DNA of 64,000 nucleotides from Shewanella aquimarina (lineage in GTDB: Bacteria > Pseudomonadota > Gammaproteobacteria > Enterobacterales > Shewanellaceae), in contig NZ_JAKIKY010000002.1 of the NCBI RefSeq assembly GCF_023349185.1, positions 62,001 through 126,000 on the forward strand. The letters are read 5' to 3'. The translations under genes were made by a program, and so were the position numbers. This document shows, piece by piece, positions 1 through 9,526 of this stretch (positions within the stretch are counted from its first letter, which is position 1; every line of letters begins with the position of its first letter). The notes under the pieces are model-generated. The model was not told the DNA's origin. It worked only from the letters and a program-made list of their open reading frames with translations, and did not search any database.

Positions 1-1
1 T

Positions 2-1270
2 CTGCAGCGTATGGCCCAGGTCAGCGGTAAGGCCTTTGCTGACAACGCGCTCAGGGTCGACTGTACCCACAACGGCTTAAGTCTCAGCGGCTATATTCAA
101 TCGCCATTTGGCGAGCAGGCCGTCGGCGACACCCAATATTTCTATGTTAACGGCCGTTTGGTGCGTGACCGCCTGGTTAATCATGCGGTGCGTCAGGCAT
201 TTGCTCAGCAGCTGCAAGGTGAGCAGGTTGCCTTCGTGCTCATGCTGACCCTGGATCCCCATCAGGTGGATGTCAACGTGCATCCGGCTAAGCATGAGGT
301 GCGCTTCCACGAGAGCCGTTATGTGCATGACTTTATCCTGCAGGCGCTGGAATCGGCGCTGCGTCAGTCGAGTGAGTTGGCCTTAGAGGCGGCTCTGGAC
401 AGAGAAGTGGCGGGGCAGGAGACGCCAGCCTCCTATATTCGTCCACTGCAACCTGAGTCTAATAGGGGGGAGCAGAGTAACTATGCTGCTAACACGACAG
501 AGCAGAACGAAGTTTGGTCAGGGGATGAGCGCCGTGCCTATACGGGACACAGTGGTGGGGTAGGAGCCGGCGGTGAGCGGGTGCGAGAGACGCAGGTGAG
601 CGCCTATGGCGGCAGTCAGTTTGCCGGGCGAGGACGCAGCCATGCGAGCGCCGAGCTGCCCAGTCAGGCGGCCGTCGACAGTTATGCCCAGCTGATGACC
701 ACACCAGGTGTGACGAGTCAGCCTGTTCAACAAGCAGGTGACCTTCCGCCCATGCCACAGCTGCTCGACGGACAATATTGGCTGCTGGTTCGGGGCTGCG
801 AGCTTGCCTTGCTCAGCCTGCAGACCGTTGTGCGTGAAGTGATGCGCCGGGAGATTCAGGCCAAGCTGGATGTCGGTCTCATTGGCCAGCCGCTCCTGAT
901 GCCCGTGTCGGTCAAGGTCGACGAGGATTGGCAGCAGACCTTGGCCGAAAGAGAGCTTTTAGTGAGAAAATTGGGATTAGAGCTAACTATTCGCCTCGGC
1001 CAGTTGATAATTAAAAAAGTGCCCCCATATCTAAGGCAGAGTCAGCTGGCGAGCGTGATCCCCGAGTTTCTCCAATGGATACGCTTCGAAGAGCCGACAA
1101 ACGATGCGCTGGTCAATTGGCTGGTGAATCAAGCGAGCGAACAGTTTAGCTCGGCGAGTCGACTCTGGGGCGAACTCATGGGACTGCCCGAGTCGCAGCA
1201 GCAAGAAATTTTATCTATGGCCAAGGTGATGCCTTGGCAAGAATGGTTAGGTGAGCAAACGAGTGAATAG
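2..1270 (+). CDS. mutL: DNA mismatch repair protein MutL, 3' part (5' end outside window)
   Basis: This is the C-terminal two thirds of MutL, the ATPase that links MutS mismatch recognition to MutH and UvrD. The reading frame is open from base 2, so the N-terminal GHKL ATPase domain lies to the left of the window. What is visible begins in the transducer domain, with the YFYVNGR and [13 protein letters not shown] motifs. A poorly conserved Gln/Ser/Gly-rich linker follows (about 400-750), then the C-terminal dimerisation domain. No DQHA(X)2E(X)4E metal motif of endonuclease-type MutL is visible, as expected for a MutH-containing gamma-proteobacterium. The end overlaps miaA by 20 bp, so the two are translationally coupled. 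Identity is certain from motifs plus miaA-hfq-hflX synteny. Confidence 0.97.
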   Translation: MQRMAQVSGKAFADNALRVDCTHNGLSLSGYIQSPFGEQAVGDTQYFYVNGRLVRDRLVNHAVRQAFAQQLQGEQVAFVLMLTLDPHQVDVNVHPAKHEVRFHESRYVHDFILQALESALRQSSELALEAALDREVAGQETPASYIRPLQPESNRGEQSNYAANTTEQNEVWSGDERRAYTGHSGGVGAGGERVRETQVSAYGGSQFAGRGRSHASAELPSQAAVDSYAQLMTTPGVTSQPVQQAGDLPPMPQLLDGQYWLLVRGCELALLSLQTVVREVMRREIQAKLDVGLIGQPLLMPVSVKVDEDWQQTLAERELLVRKLGLELTIRLGQLIIKKVPPYLRQSQLASVIPEFLQWIRFEEPTNDALVNWLVNQASEQFSSASRLWGELMGLPESQQQEILSMAKVMPWQEWLGEQTSE

Positions 1271-2189
1271 CGAGAGTCAGCCGACAATTATCACCCTGAT
1301 GGGGCCGACGGCGTCCGGTAAGACAGCGCTCGCTATGGCATTGGCCGAGCAGCACAACTGCGAGATCATCTCGGTCGACTCGGCGCTCATCTATCGGGGC
1401 ATGGACATCGGCAGCGCCAAACCGACCCAGGACGAGCTAAGCCGCGCGCCGCACCGTTTGATCGATATTCGCGATCCTAGCGAGAGTTACTCCGCGGCGG
1501 ATTTTCGTAGCGACGCCATCGCCAACATTGAAGCGATCCTAGCGGCAGGCAAGACGCCCCTGCTGGTTGGCGGCACCATGCTGTATTTCAAGGCGCTACT
1601 CGAAGGCCTGTCGCCATTGCCATCGGCGGATGAGGCCATCCGGGCCGAGATAGCCAGCGAGGTCGAAACCAAGGGCTGGCAGGCGTTGCATGACGAGCTG
1701 CGTCGTGTGGACCCAGTATCGGCAGAGCGAATCCACCCTAATGATCCCCAGCGTCTGTCGCGGGCATTGGAGGTATACCGCATTAGCGGTAAAAGCCTGA
1801 CCGAGTTGACCCAGGTGAAGGCCGATGCCTTGCCCTATAAGGTGGTGCAATTTGGCATAGCGCCGAAAGATCGCAAAGTGCTACACCTTGCTATAGCAGA
1901 AAGATTCAAATTGATGTTAAATCAAGGTTTCGTCGAAGAGGTGCAGCGGCTCAAGGCGCGAGCGGATCTGCATCTAGACCTACCTTCGATGAGATGTGTC
2001 GGATATCGCCAGGTGTGGCAGTATCTCGATGGGGAATATGACTATGATACTATGGTCGAAAAATCCATAGTTGCGACTAGGCAATTGGCCAAGCGTCAAT
2101 TAACATGGTTGCGAGGATGGACCGATCTAAATTGGCTGGAGAGTGGGGATGAAGCTAATCTGGCGCGACTATTAGAACATTGTCGCTAG
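1251..2189 (+). CDS. miaA: tRNA dimethylallyltransferase MiaA
   Basis: MiaA transfers the dimethylallyl group of DMAPP to the N6 of A37 in tRNAs that read UNN codons, the first step to ms2i6A. The 312-residue length is typical. The P-loop GPTASGKT is at residues 18-25. The [16 protein letters not shown] segment that follows is the family signature for substrate binding and catalysis. The start is a GTG inside the end of mutL, which fits the operon order mutL-miaA-hfq. An AT-rich gap of 92 bp with a TATAAT hexamer at 2207-2212 separates it from hfq. Confidence 0.97.
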   Translation: MSKRVNSESQPTIITLMGPTASGKTALAMALAEQHNCEIISVDSALIYRGMDIGSAKPTQDELSRAPHRLIDIRDPSESYSAADFRSDAIANIEAILAAGKTPLLVGGTMLYFKALLEGLSPLPSADEAIRAEIASEVETKGWQALHDELRRVDPVSAERIHPNDPQRLSRALEVYRISGKSLTELTQVKADALPYKVVQFGIAPKDRKVLHLAIAERFKLMLNQGFVEEVQRLKARADLHLDLPSMRCVGYRQVWQYLDGEYDYDTMVEKSIVATRQLAKRQLTWLRGWTDLNWLESGDEANLARLLEHCR

Positions 2190-2206
2190 CTAATTCATTC
2201 ACTCTA

Positions 2207-2212
2207 TATAAT
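2207..2212 (+). promoter_or_regulatory. possible -10 element for hfq
   Basis: A perfect TATAAT hexamer lies 70 bp before the hfq start in the miaA-hfq gap. No convincing -35 is seen at 17 bp. In enterobacteria hfq has promoters inside and after miaA, so an internal promoter is plausible, but this assignment is inference. Confidence 0.35.
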
Positions 2213-2281
2213 ACTAAAACCAAACCAGAAATTGATGCTGTATTAGGTTTTAATTAATTTTAATAAAAAGGAAATTACATA

Positions 2282-2560
2282 ATGGCAAAGGGGCAATCTT
2301 TACAAGACCCATTTTTGAACGCATTACGACGTGAACGCGTTCCGGTATCTATCTACCTAGTTAACGGTATCAAGCTTCAGGGACAAGTTGAGTCATTCGA
2401 TCAGTTTGTTATTTTATTGAAGAACACTGTCAGCCAGATGGTATACAAGCACGCTATCTCTACCGTGGTGCCTGCACGTCCATTTAACGTGAGTAATCAT
2501 CACAACACGCCTAACCAGGCGGCGGGTTACAATGCACAACATGACGATAGCGCTGAGTAA
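2282..2560 (+). CDS. hfq: RNA chaperone Hfq
   Basis: Hfq is the hexameric Sm-like RNA chaperone that pairs small RNAs with mRNAs. The Sm core covers residues 8-66: N-terminal [19 protein letters not shown], Sm1 with [19 protein letters not shown], and Sm2 with the YKHAIST motif that forms the proximal U-binding pore. The tail is short, disordered and His/Asn-rich with an acidic end (DDSAE), the usual gamma-proteobacterial form at 92 residues. hflX starts 20 bp downstream and is probably in the same operon. Confidence 0.99.
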   Translation: MAKGQSLQDPFLNALRRERVPVSIYLVNGIKLQGQVESFDQFVILLKNTVSQMVYKHAISTVVPARPFNVSNHHNTPNQAAGYNAQHDDSAE

Positions 2561-2580
2561 TTTCCTGAGGAGTTCGCTTT

Positions 2581-3879
2581 TTGTTTGAACGCTATGAGGC
2601 GGGAGAAGCTGCAGTACTTGTTCATATCGACTTTTCAGATGAAGACAGTAGGGAAGATATTACCGAACTTCGTTTACTGGTCGAGTCGGCAGGCGCTGAA
2701 ACCGTTGGCGTGATCACGGGAAGTCGTCGTTCTCCAGATAGAAAGTATTTTGTTGGTACAGGTAAAGCGGAAGAGTTGGCGGCCATGGTGGCAGCCACCG
2801 ACGCGAATGTGGTGATTTTTAACCATGCCTTGAGTCCTGCACAAGAGCGTAATCTTGAGCTGATCTGTCAGTGTCGGGTCTTAGACCGTACGACGCTGAT
2901 TTTGGATATTTTTGCTCAGCGCGCCAGGACCTATGAGGGTAAGTTGCAGGTGGAGCTAGCGCAATTGCGCCACATGTCGACGCGCCTGATTCGTGGTTGG
3001 ACGCACCTTGAAAGGCAAAAAGGTGGTATCGGCCTGCGGGGACCGGGTGAAACCCAGCTGGAAACCGACAGACGTCTGTTACGTGGTCGCATCAAGACCA
3101 TTAACAAGCGACTGGAAAAGGTCGATAAGCAGCGTGAACAGAGTCGCCGGGCGAGGCAGCGAAGCGAACTCGCGACCGTGTCCTTGGTGGGCTACACCAA
3201 CGCCGGTAAGTCGACCCTATTTAACGCCTTGACCGTTTCCGAGGTCTATGCCGCCGACCAGTTGTTTGCGACACTCGATCCGACCCTGCGTAAGTTAGAC
3301 TTACAAGACGGTTCGGTCATTTTGGCCGACACGGTCGGTTTCATCAGACATCTTCCCCATGATCTCGTGGCGGCGTTTAAGGCCACCCTGCAGGAAACCC
3401 GCGAAGCGGATCTTCTGCTACATGTGGTCGACAGTGCTGATGAAAACATGGGCGACAATTTTGAACAAGTACAGTTGGTACTCAAAGAGATTGGCGCCGA
3501 AGAGATTCCACAGTTGATCGTCTGTAACAAGATAGATCTCTTGGAAGAGGTGGGCCCTAAGATCGACTATGACAGCGATGGGGTCCCAACGCGTGTGTGG
3601 GTTTCGGCCCAGCAGCGACTAGGCTTGGACTTGCTCGAGAAGGCCATCAACCAGTTGGTTGGGCGGGCCGTATTAGAGCTTACCTTGCGTATTCCGGCGA
3701 CGGCCGGACATTATCTTGGTCAGTTTTATCGACTGGATGTGATACAGCAGAAAGAGTATGACGATCTGGGGAACTGTATCTTATCTGTGCGCTTATTGGA
3801 GGCCGATTGGCACCGATTAGCCAAGCAGAGCCAAGGGGAGTTGGAAACCTTTATTGTTGAAACCGCAGCAATAGAGTAG
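2581..3879 (+). CDS. hflX: ribosome-associated GTPase HflX
   Basis: HflX is an Obg/TRAFAC GTPase that binds and splits stalled or heat-damaged 70S ribosomes. The N-terminal HflX domain contains the GGRGPGETQLE-like loop (here GLRGPGETQLETD). The G domain has G1 GYTNAGKST near residue 203, G3 DTVGF and G4 NKID. The length of 432 residues is normal. The start is an uncommon TTG at 2581; GAGGAG about 9 bp upstream and the good alignment of MFERYEAGE to the family N-terminus support it. It follows hfq closely and precedes hflK by 43 bp. Confidence 0.97.
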   Translation: MFERYEAGEAAVLVHIDFSDEDSREDITELRLLVESAGAETVGVITGSRRSPDRKYFVGTGKAEELAAMVAATDANVVIFNHALSPAQERNLELICQCRVLDRTTLILDIFAQRARTYEGKLQVELAQLRHMSTRLIRGWTHLERQKGGIGLRGPGETQLETDRRLLRGRIKTINKRLEKVDKQREQSRRARQRSELATVSLVGYTNAGKSTLFNALTVSEVYAADQLFATLDPTLRKLDLQDGSVILADTVGFIRHLPHDLVAAFKATLQETREADLLLHVVDSADENMGDNFEQVQLVLKEIGAEEIPQLIVCNKIDLLEEVGPKIDYDSDGVPTRVWVSAQQRLGLDLLEKAINQLVGRAVLELTLRIPATAGHYLGQFYRLDVIQQKEYDDLGNCILSVRLLEADWHRLAKQSQGELETFIVETAAIE

Positions 3880-3922
3880 TTTTTAGTAATCTCGTTTATT
3901 TCATACACCTATGGAGTGCTAA

Positions 3923-5065
3923 ATGGCTTGGAACGAGCCCGGTAACAAGGGTCAAGACCCTTGGGGAAACAAGAACGGCAATGACAAGGGGCCGCCAGAT
4001 CTCGACGAAGTATTTAAGAATATTTCGAAGCGTTTTGGGGGTAAAGGAAATGGCGCTGGCGGCGGATTCAGCGCACTAGGTTTTATCATTGTATTAGGCA
4101 TCGCCGTTGTCGTATGGGGACTATCAGGTTTCTATACGGTGAAAGAAGCCGAGAAGGGTGTGGCGCTTCGCTTTGGTAAATATATTGGCGAAGTAGAGCC
4201 TGGCCTACAGTGGAAGGCGACCTTTATCGATGAAGTCTTTCCAGTGAACGTGAGCAACGTTCGCTCAATTCCAGCCTCGGGCAGCATGCTGACCGCCGAC
4301 GAGAACGTCGTGCTGGTAGAGCTGGATGTACAGTATATTGTGGTCGATCCTTATCGTTACCTGTTCAGCGCGGTTGATGCTAATTCGAGCCTGCGTGAGG
4401 CAACGGATAGCGCCCTGCGTTATGTGGTGGGCCACAACAGGATGGACGATATCCTGACCACGGGACGTGATCAGATCCGTCGCGATACCTGGGAAGAGGT
4501 TGAGCGTATCATCAAGCCCTACAACCTGGGCATCGAGATCCGCGACGTGAACTTCCTGCCGGCCCGTCCGCCGGAAGAGGTGAAAGACGCCTTCGATGAC
4601 GCCATTGCCGCACAGGAAGATGAGCAGCGTTTCATCCGTGAAGCCGAAGCTTATTCTCGCGAAATCGAGCCTAAGGCCCGTGGTACGGTGCAGCGCATGG
4701 AGCAGCAGGCGAACGCTTATAAAGAGCGTGAGATCTTAGAGGCGCGCGGTAAGGTGGCTCGCTTCGAGAAGCTGTTGCCTGAATATAAGGCGGCGCCGGA
4801 AGTGACCCGCAATCGTCTCTACATCGATGCCATGTCTAAGGTCTTATCGGGTACTAACAAGGTGCTGGTGGACTCGAAGGCGGGCAACAACATGATGTAT
4901 CTGCCGCTGGATAAGTTAATGGAGCAGCGTCCACAGACTAAGACGAGCAAGCCTGTCGAGGTGGACACGGTCAATGACTCAGTGAACAGCATAGTAAATA
5001 GTGTTGGCATGCCGTTAGATGGAAGGCCTTCTCGTAGCGACCGCACTCGCCAGGGGAGAAACTAA
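3923..5065 (+). CDS. hflK: FtsH protease modulator HflK (SPFH membrane protein)
   Basis: HflK is one half of the HflKC complex that surrounds and modulates the FtsH protease in the inner membrane. A Gly/Asn/Pro-rich cytoplasmic N-terminus is followed by one membrane helix (about residues 46-68) and then the band-7/SPFH domain with GEVEPGLQWK and RSIPASG motifs, ending in a long helical part. A ribosome site GGAG sits before the ATG. hflC begins 2 bp after the stop, so the two subunits are translationally linked. Confidence 0.97.
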   Translation: MAWNEPGNKGQDPWGNKNGNDKGPPDLDEVFKNISKRFGGKGNGAGGGFSALGFIIVLGIAVVVWGLSGFYTVKEAEKGVALRFGKYIGEVEPGLQWKATFIDEVFPVNVSNVRSIPASGSMLTADENVVLVELDVQYIVVDPYRYLFSAVDANSSLREATDSALRYVVGHNRMDDILTTGRDQIRRDTWEEVERIIKPYNLGIEIRDVNFLPARPPEEVKDAFDDAIAAQEDEQRFIREAEAYSREIEPKARGTVQRMEQQANAYKEREILEARGKVARFEKLLPEYKAAPEVTRNRLYIDAMSKVLSGTNKVLVDSKAGNNMMYLPLDKLMEQRPQTKTSKPVEVDTVNDSVNSIVNSVGMPLDGRPSRSDRTRQGRN

Positions 5066-5067
5066 TC

Positions 5068-5946
5068 ATGGGTAGATTATCTGTTATTATTGCGGCCATC
5101 TTAGTTGCTATGGGTCTATCGTCCCTGATGGTGGTCAACGAGGGTGAACGCGCTATCGTGTCGCGCTTTGGTAAGATCATCAAAGATGAGGGCGTGACGC
5201 GCATCTATAAGCCGGGTCTGCATATCAAGTTGCCGGTGATCGATAAGATCAAGTATCTCGATTCTCGCATCCAGACCATGGATGGCGCGGCGGACCGTTT
5301 CGTTACCTCAGAGAAGAAAGACCTTATGGTCGACTCTTATGTGAAGTGGCGCATCAAGGATCACGAGAAGTATTATCTTGCGACCAACGGTGGTAACAAG
5401 GTCCAGGCCGAATCGCTACTCCAACGCAAGATAAACAACGATCTGCGTACCGAGTTTGGTCGCCGTACCATCAAGGATATCGTTTCGGGTAGCCGTGACG
5501 AGCTGCAGCAGGATGCGTTGAGAAACGCTTCTGACAGCGCGCAGGATCTGGGTATCGAAGTGGTTGACGTGCGTGTTAAGCAGATCAACCTACCTGCCAA
5601 CGTGAGCTCAAGCATCTACCAGCGTATGCGCGCCGAGCGTACCGCTGTGGCTAAGGAGCATCGCGCTCAGGGTAAGGAACAGTCTGAAATCATTCGCGCC
5701 AAGACAGATGCCAGCGTGACCATTCAGATCGCCGAAGCCGAGCGTAAGGCGCTTCAGGTTCGTGGTGAAGGTGATGCCGTGGCCGCTAAGATCTATGCCG
5801 ATGCTTATAAGAAAGATCCTGAGTTTTACTCTTTCCTGCGTAGCCTAGAGGCTTATCAGGCGAGTTTTGGTAACGGTTCTAACGTTATGGTGCTCGAGCC
5901 AGAAGGCGACTTCTTCAAGTATATGAAGGACGCTAACGCTAAATAG
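5068..5946 (+). CDS. hflC: FtsH protease modulator HflC (SPFH membrane protein)
   Basis: HflC is the partner of HflK. It has an N-terminal membrane helix (residues about 5-22), the ERAIVSRFGK start of the SPFH domain, the PGLHIKLP motif, and a C-terminal helix rich in Ala/Glu/Lys (KTDASVTIQIAEAERKAL). The protein is 292 residues, normal for the family. It closes the operon: a strong terminator hairpin begins 24 bp after the stop codon. Confidence 0.97.
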   Translation: MGRLSVIIAAILVAMGLSSLMVVNEGERAIVSRFGKIIKDEGVTRIYKPGLHIKLPVIDKIKYLDSRIQTMDGAADRFVTSEKKDLMVDSYVKWRIKDHEKYYLATNGGNKVQAESLLQRKINNDLRTEFGRRTIKDIVSGSRDELQQDALRNASDSAQDLGIEVVDVRVKQINLPANVSSSIYQRMRAERTAVAKEHRAQGKEQSEIIRAKTDASVTIQIAEAERKALQVRGEGDAVAAKIYADAYKKDPEFYSFLRSLEAYQASFGNGSNVMVLEPEGDFFKYMKDANAK

Positions 5947-5970
5947 TTCTCATTGAGGATTATTAAAATT

Positions 5971-5996
5971 AAAGCCCGACGAGTTCGGGCTTTTTT
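5971..5996 (+). terminator. terminator after hflC
   Basis: AAGCCCGA and TCGGGCTT form a stem around a 5-base loop and are followed by a T-run. It ends the mutL-hflC gene group. Confidence 0.9.
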
Positions 5997-6177
5997 ATTG
6001 CTAATTGTCGCAAGTTGCTAATTTAGCTTTGATTGTTATTCTCGTTTACCATTTTATTGGGTAAAATCTCCCTCGTTTCATCCCGCACTTGCTGCACATT
6101 TTCTTCTGGAATGCCCAATTTCCTAACATAGTTAACTTTGTGCTTTGTTTTACTATGATCTGCTTCTAATTTTTGGC

Positions 6178-6183
6178 TATAAT
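6178..6183 (+). promoter_or_regulatory. probable -10 element of the petABC promoter
   Basis: The 334 bp gap between hflC and petA holds the hflC terminator and a perfect TATAAT hexamer about 98 bp before the petA start. No good -35 is visible 16-18 bp upstream. I infer this is the petABC promoter because no other candidate of equal quality is seen. Confidence 0.4.
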
Positions 6184-6280
6184 GGGCCCCGCCTCAAATT
6201 TGACTTTTGCGCTTTGGGGTAAAACCCCAATTTCAAAAGTTTTTAAAACAAAAATTCCAACACTCTCTGGAGATAAGTGG

Positions 6281-6871
6281 ATGAGCAATGCGCCAGTCGA
6301 TACCGGACGTCGCAGATTCCTGACCGCAGCAACCGCCGTAGTGGGTGGTGCTGGTGCCGTCGCTGTAGCGGTTCCTTTTATAAAGTCATGGAATCCGAGT
6401 GCCAAAGCGAAAGCTGCAGGTGCACCGGTAGAAGTAAATATTAGTAAGTTAGAGCCGGGTCAGCTGATCCGTGTTGAATGGCGTGGAAAGCCTGTATGGG
6501 TTGTCCGCCGTACCGAAGAGATCTTAAAAGGTCTTGCTACTCACGATGATCAGTTGCGCGATCCAGCGTCTAACGAAGAGCAACAACCTGCCTATGCGCA
6601 GAACGCCGTTCGCTCAATCAAGCCTGAGTACTTTATTGCCGTTGGTCTGTGTACGCACTTAGGTTGTTCTCCAACGTATCTGCCTGATACATTCGGTGAA
6701 CAGGTTGAAGGCGTCGCTTCTGGTTTCTTCTGTCCATGTCATGGTTCTAAGTTTGATATGGCTGGTCGCGTATTCCAGGGGGTTCCAGCGCCGTTGAACC
6801 TAGTTGTTCCACCTCATCAGTACATTGATGACGGCAACGTGATTATCGGTGTCGACCAGGGGGCTGCGTAA
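6281..6871 (+). CDS. petA: ubiquinol-cytochrome c reductase, Rieske iron-sulfur subunit
   Basis: This is the Rieske subunit of the bc1 complex, which carries electrons from ubiquinol to cytochrome c1. The ATG at 6281 (196 residues) is chosen over an upstream in-frame ATG at 6173: it has a GGAGAT ribosome site and gives the normal N-terminus. That N-terminus is an uncleaved Tat-type anchor with twin arginines (GRRRFLTAA) and a hydrophobic helix. The [2Fe-2S] ligands are in CTHLGC and CPCHGS near the C-terminus. The stop overlaps the petB start (TAATG). Confidence 0.96.
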   Translation: MSNAPVDTGRRRFLTAATAVVGGAGAVAVAVPFIKSWNPSAKAKAAGAPVEVNISKLEPGQLIRVEWRGKPVWVVRRTEEILKGLATHDDQLRDPASNEEQQPAYAQNAVRSIKPEYFIAVGLCTHLGCSPTYLPDTFGEQVEGVASGFFCPCHGSKFDMAGRVFQGVPAPLNLVVPPHQYIDDGNVIIGVDQGAA

Positions 6872-8085
6872 TGGTTAAAAATATTATCGATTGGATTGAT
6901 GCGCGCATCCCTATGACGGCTACCTACAACCGTCACGTAGGTCAATATGCGACGCCGACCAACTTCAACTTCTGGTACTTCTTTGGCTCTCTGGCCATGC
7001 TAGTACTGGTAAACCAGCTGCTGACCGGTATCTGGTTGACCATGAACTATGTACCAACCGCAGAAGGTGCCTTCGCCTCTGTCGAATACATCATGCGTGA
7101 TGTTGAGTACGGCTGGCTACTGCGTTACATGCACTCAACCGGTGCATCGGCCTTCTTCGTGGTGGTTTATCTGCACATGTTCCGTGGCCTGCTCTACGGT
7201 TCTTACCAGAAGCCGCGTGAACTGCTGTGGCTGTTCGGTATGTTGATCTTCCTCGTACTGATGGCAGAAGCTTTCATGGGTTACCTGCTTCCTTGGGGAC
7301 AGATGTCTTACTGGGGCGCACAGGTAATTATCTCTCTGTTTGGTGCTATTCCTGTTATCGGTGACGACCTGACACTATGGATTCGTGGTGACTTCGTTGT
7401 TTCTGGTGCGACACTGAACCGCTTCTTCGCACTGCACGTTATCGCGCTGCCATTGGTGCTAGTGGTACTGGTGTTCCTGCACCTTATCGCTCTGCACGAA
7501 GTGGGTTCTAACAACCCAGACGGTATCGAGATTAAGAAGAACAAAGATGAGAATGGCTGGCCGAAAGATGGCATCCCATTCCACCCATACTACACGGTGA
7601 AAGATATCATGGGCGTCGCTGGCTTCCTGATCGTCTTCTGCTACGTGTTGTTCTTCATGCCTGAAGGCGGTGGATACTTCCTCGAGAAGCCTAACTTCGA
7701 AGCGGCGAACCCGATGAAGACTCCTGAGCACATTGCGCCAGTTTGGTACTTCACACCTTTCTACGCCATCCTACGTGCGATTCCTGACAAGCTGTTAGGG
7801 GTTGTGGGTATGGGTCTAGCGATTGCCGTACTCTTCGTTCTACCTTGGTTAGATCGTTGTAAGGTGAAGTCAATCCGCTACCGTAGCATGATTCATAAGC
7901 TGAATATTGGTCAGTTTGCCGTATCTTTCGTTATCTTAGGCTACCTGGGTGCCGTACCTGCGACGCCAACGCTGACAATTGCTGCGCGTATTTTCACTCT
8001 GACATACTTCGGTTTCTTCTTAGCACTGTGGCTATACAGTAAGAATGAGAAAACTAAGCCTGTACCAGAGAGGTTGACCCACTAA
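6871..8085 (+). CDS. petB: ubiquinol-cytochrome c reductase, cytochrome b
   Basis: Cytochrome b is the membrane core of the bc1 complex, with two b hemes and the Qo and Qi quinone sites. At 404 residues it has eight expected helices. Heme-ligand histidines lie in MHSTGASAFFVVVYLHMFRG and in FALHVIALPLVLVVLVFLHL. The Qo-site motif reads PVWY (in HIAPVWYFTP) instead of the textbook PEWY; PVWY is a known variant in beta- and gamma-proteobacteria. It overlaps petA and petC by one base on each side, which shows tight translational coupling. Confidence 0.98.
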   Translation: MVKNIIDWIDARIPMTATYNRHVGQYATPTNFNFWYFFGSLAMLVLVNQLLTGIWLTMNYVPTAEGAFASVEYIMRDVEYGWLLRYMHSTGASAFFVVVYLHMFRGLLYGSYQKPRELLWLFGMLIFLVLMAEAFMGYLLPWGQMSYWGAQVIISLFGAIPVIGDDLTLWIRGDFVVSGATLNRFFALHVIALPLVLVVLVFLHLIALHEVGSNNPDGIEIKKNKDENGWPKDGIPFHPYYTVKDIMGVAGFLIVFCYVLFFMPEGGGYFLEKPNFEAANPMKTPEHIAPVWYFTPFYAILRAIPDKLLGVVGMGLAIAVLFVLPWLDRCKVKSIRYRSMIHKLNIGQFAVSFVILGYLGAVPATPTLTIAARIFTLTYFGFFLALWLYSKNEKTKPVPERLTH

Positions 8086-8786
8086 TGAAAAAATTACTGA
8101 TTGCATTAGTTACATTAGTACCATCTCTTGCGTTTGCTGCAGGTGGTGCCCATGTTCATCTAGAAAGTGCTAACGTCGACCTGAATGACAAAGAGTCGCT
8201 GCAACGTGGTCTGGACAGCTTCCAGCACTACTGCTCAGGCTGTCACAGCACTCAGTATCAGCGTTATAACCGTGTTGCCGAAGACCTAGGTATTTCAGTG
8301 GACGATATGCGTAACAAGTATATGTTCAATGCCGATGCCAAAGTGGGCGACCTGATGGAAAATGCCATTCCTGAAGTCGACGCGGCGAAATGGTTCGGTG
8401 CTGCGCCACCGGATCTGACGCTGGTTGCACGTGTACGTGGCGAAGACTGGATCTACACCTATCTGAAGAGTTTCTACCAAGATGAGACTCGTCCATTTGG
8501 TGTAAACAACACTGTCTTCCCTTCAGTGGCTATGCCGCATGTACTGCAAGAGCTGCAAGGTCTGCAGGTTAAGCAAGAAGACGGTAGCCTAGTGGCTACT
8601 GGCGGAAAGCTGACTGCCGAAGAATATGATCAAGTCGTTCGTGACATCACAGGCTTCCTGGTTTACTCAGGCGAGCCGGTCAAACTTGAGCGTGAAAGCT
8701 TAGGTTGGTGGGTAATGGGCTTCCTGTTTATTTTCTTTATTGTGGCCTACCTCTTGAAGAAAGAGTACTGGAAAGATGTACACTAA
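8085..8786 (+). CDS. petC: ubiquinol-cytochrome c reductase, cytochrome c1
   Basis: Cytochrome c1 passes electrons from the Rieske protein to soluble cytochrome c. A Sec signal peptide (MKKLLIALVTLVPSLAFA) is followed by the single c-type heme motif CSGCH at residues 50-54. A C-terminal membrane anchor lies near residues 208-225 (WWVMGFLFIFFIVAYLL). The length of 233 residues is typical. It is the last gene of petABC and is followed by a GC-rich terminator. Confidence 0.97.
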   Translation: MKKLLIALVTLVPSLAFAAGGAHVHLESANVDLNDKESLQRGLDSFQHYCSGCHSTQYQRYNRVAEDLGISVDDMRNKYMFNADAKVGDLMENAIPEVDAAKWFGAAPPDLTLVARVRGEDWIYTYLKSFYQDETRPFGVNNTVFPSVAMPHVLQELQGLQVKQEDGSLVATGGKLTAEEYDQVVRDITGFLVYSGEPVKLERESLGWWVMGFLFIFFIVAYLLKKEYWKDVH

Positions 8787-8824
8787 CCCCCGTTAGAGGT
8801 TAGAATATATTATCCGCATATTAT

Positions 8825-8856
8825 AAACGGGGGGCTCTGCCCCTCGTTTGTTTTTG
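8825..8856 (+). terminator. terminator after petC
   Basis: AAACG-G-GGGGC, loop TCT, GCCCC-T-CGTTT gives a long stem, followed by GTTTTTG and further T-rich sequence. Confidence 0.85.
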
Positions 8857-8895
8857 CTTTTTTAGCTTTCATATTTTAAATCTTGGAGGGTATCA

Positions 8896-9525
8896 ATGGC
8901 TGTTGCTGCCAATAAACGCTCAATCATGACCCTGTTTTCAGGCGCCGACGATCTCTATAGCCATCAAGTCCGTATCGTCTTGGCGGAAAAGGGAGTGACT
9001 GTCGATGTTCTGCAGGTGGATCCTAGTGATATGCCTGAAGATCTTATTGAGCTAAACCCATACAACACAGTGCCAACTTTGGTTGACCGTGAGTTGGTGC
9101 TATATAACTCACGCATCATCATGGAATACTTAGATGAGCGTTTCCCGCATCCTCCGCTGATGCCTGTCTACCCGGTTTCTCGCGGTCAGACTCGTCTGAT
9201 GATGCACCGTATCGAAAACGACTGGTACAGCTTGGTTGATCGTATTCGCAAGGGTGACCGTGCCGATGAGGCGCGTAAAGAGCTGCAGGAAAGCCTGACC
9301 GCTATCGCACCTATCTTCAACGAAATGCCATACTTCATGGCCGAAGAGTTTGGCTTGGCCGACTGCTACCTGGGCCCACTGTTGTGGCGTCTACCTGTAT
9401 TGGGCATCGAGTTGGACAGCCGTACCGCCAAGGAAGTTAAAGCCTATATGACACGTCTATTCGATCGTGAATCATTCAAGGCGTCTTTGACCGAGGCAGA
9501 GCGCGAAATGCGCATGGGTATCTAA
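8896..9525 (+). CDS. sspA: stringent starvation protein A
   Basis: SspA is a glutathione-S-transferase fold protein that binds RNA polymerase and changes promoter use during starvation and acid stress. The thioredoxin-like N-terminus (SIMTLFSGADDLYSHQVRIVLAEKG) and the NPYNTVPTLVDRELVLYNSRIIMEYLDERFPHP segment are diagnostic. The family lacks GST catalytic residues. It has 209 residues, its own GGAGGG ribosome site, and sspB begins one base after its stop, the conserved sspAB operon. Confidence 0.97.
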   Translation: MAVAANKRSIMTLFSGADDLYSHQVRIVLAEKGVTVDVLQVDPSDMPEDLIELNPYNTVPTLVDRELVLYNSRIIMEYLDERFPHPPLMPVYPVSRGQTRLMMHRIENDWYSLVDRIRKGDRADEARKELQESLTAIAPIFNEMPYFMAEEFGLADCYLGPLLWRLPVLGIELDSRTAKEVKAYMTRLFDRESFKASLTEAEREMRMGI

Positions 9526-9526
9526 G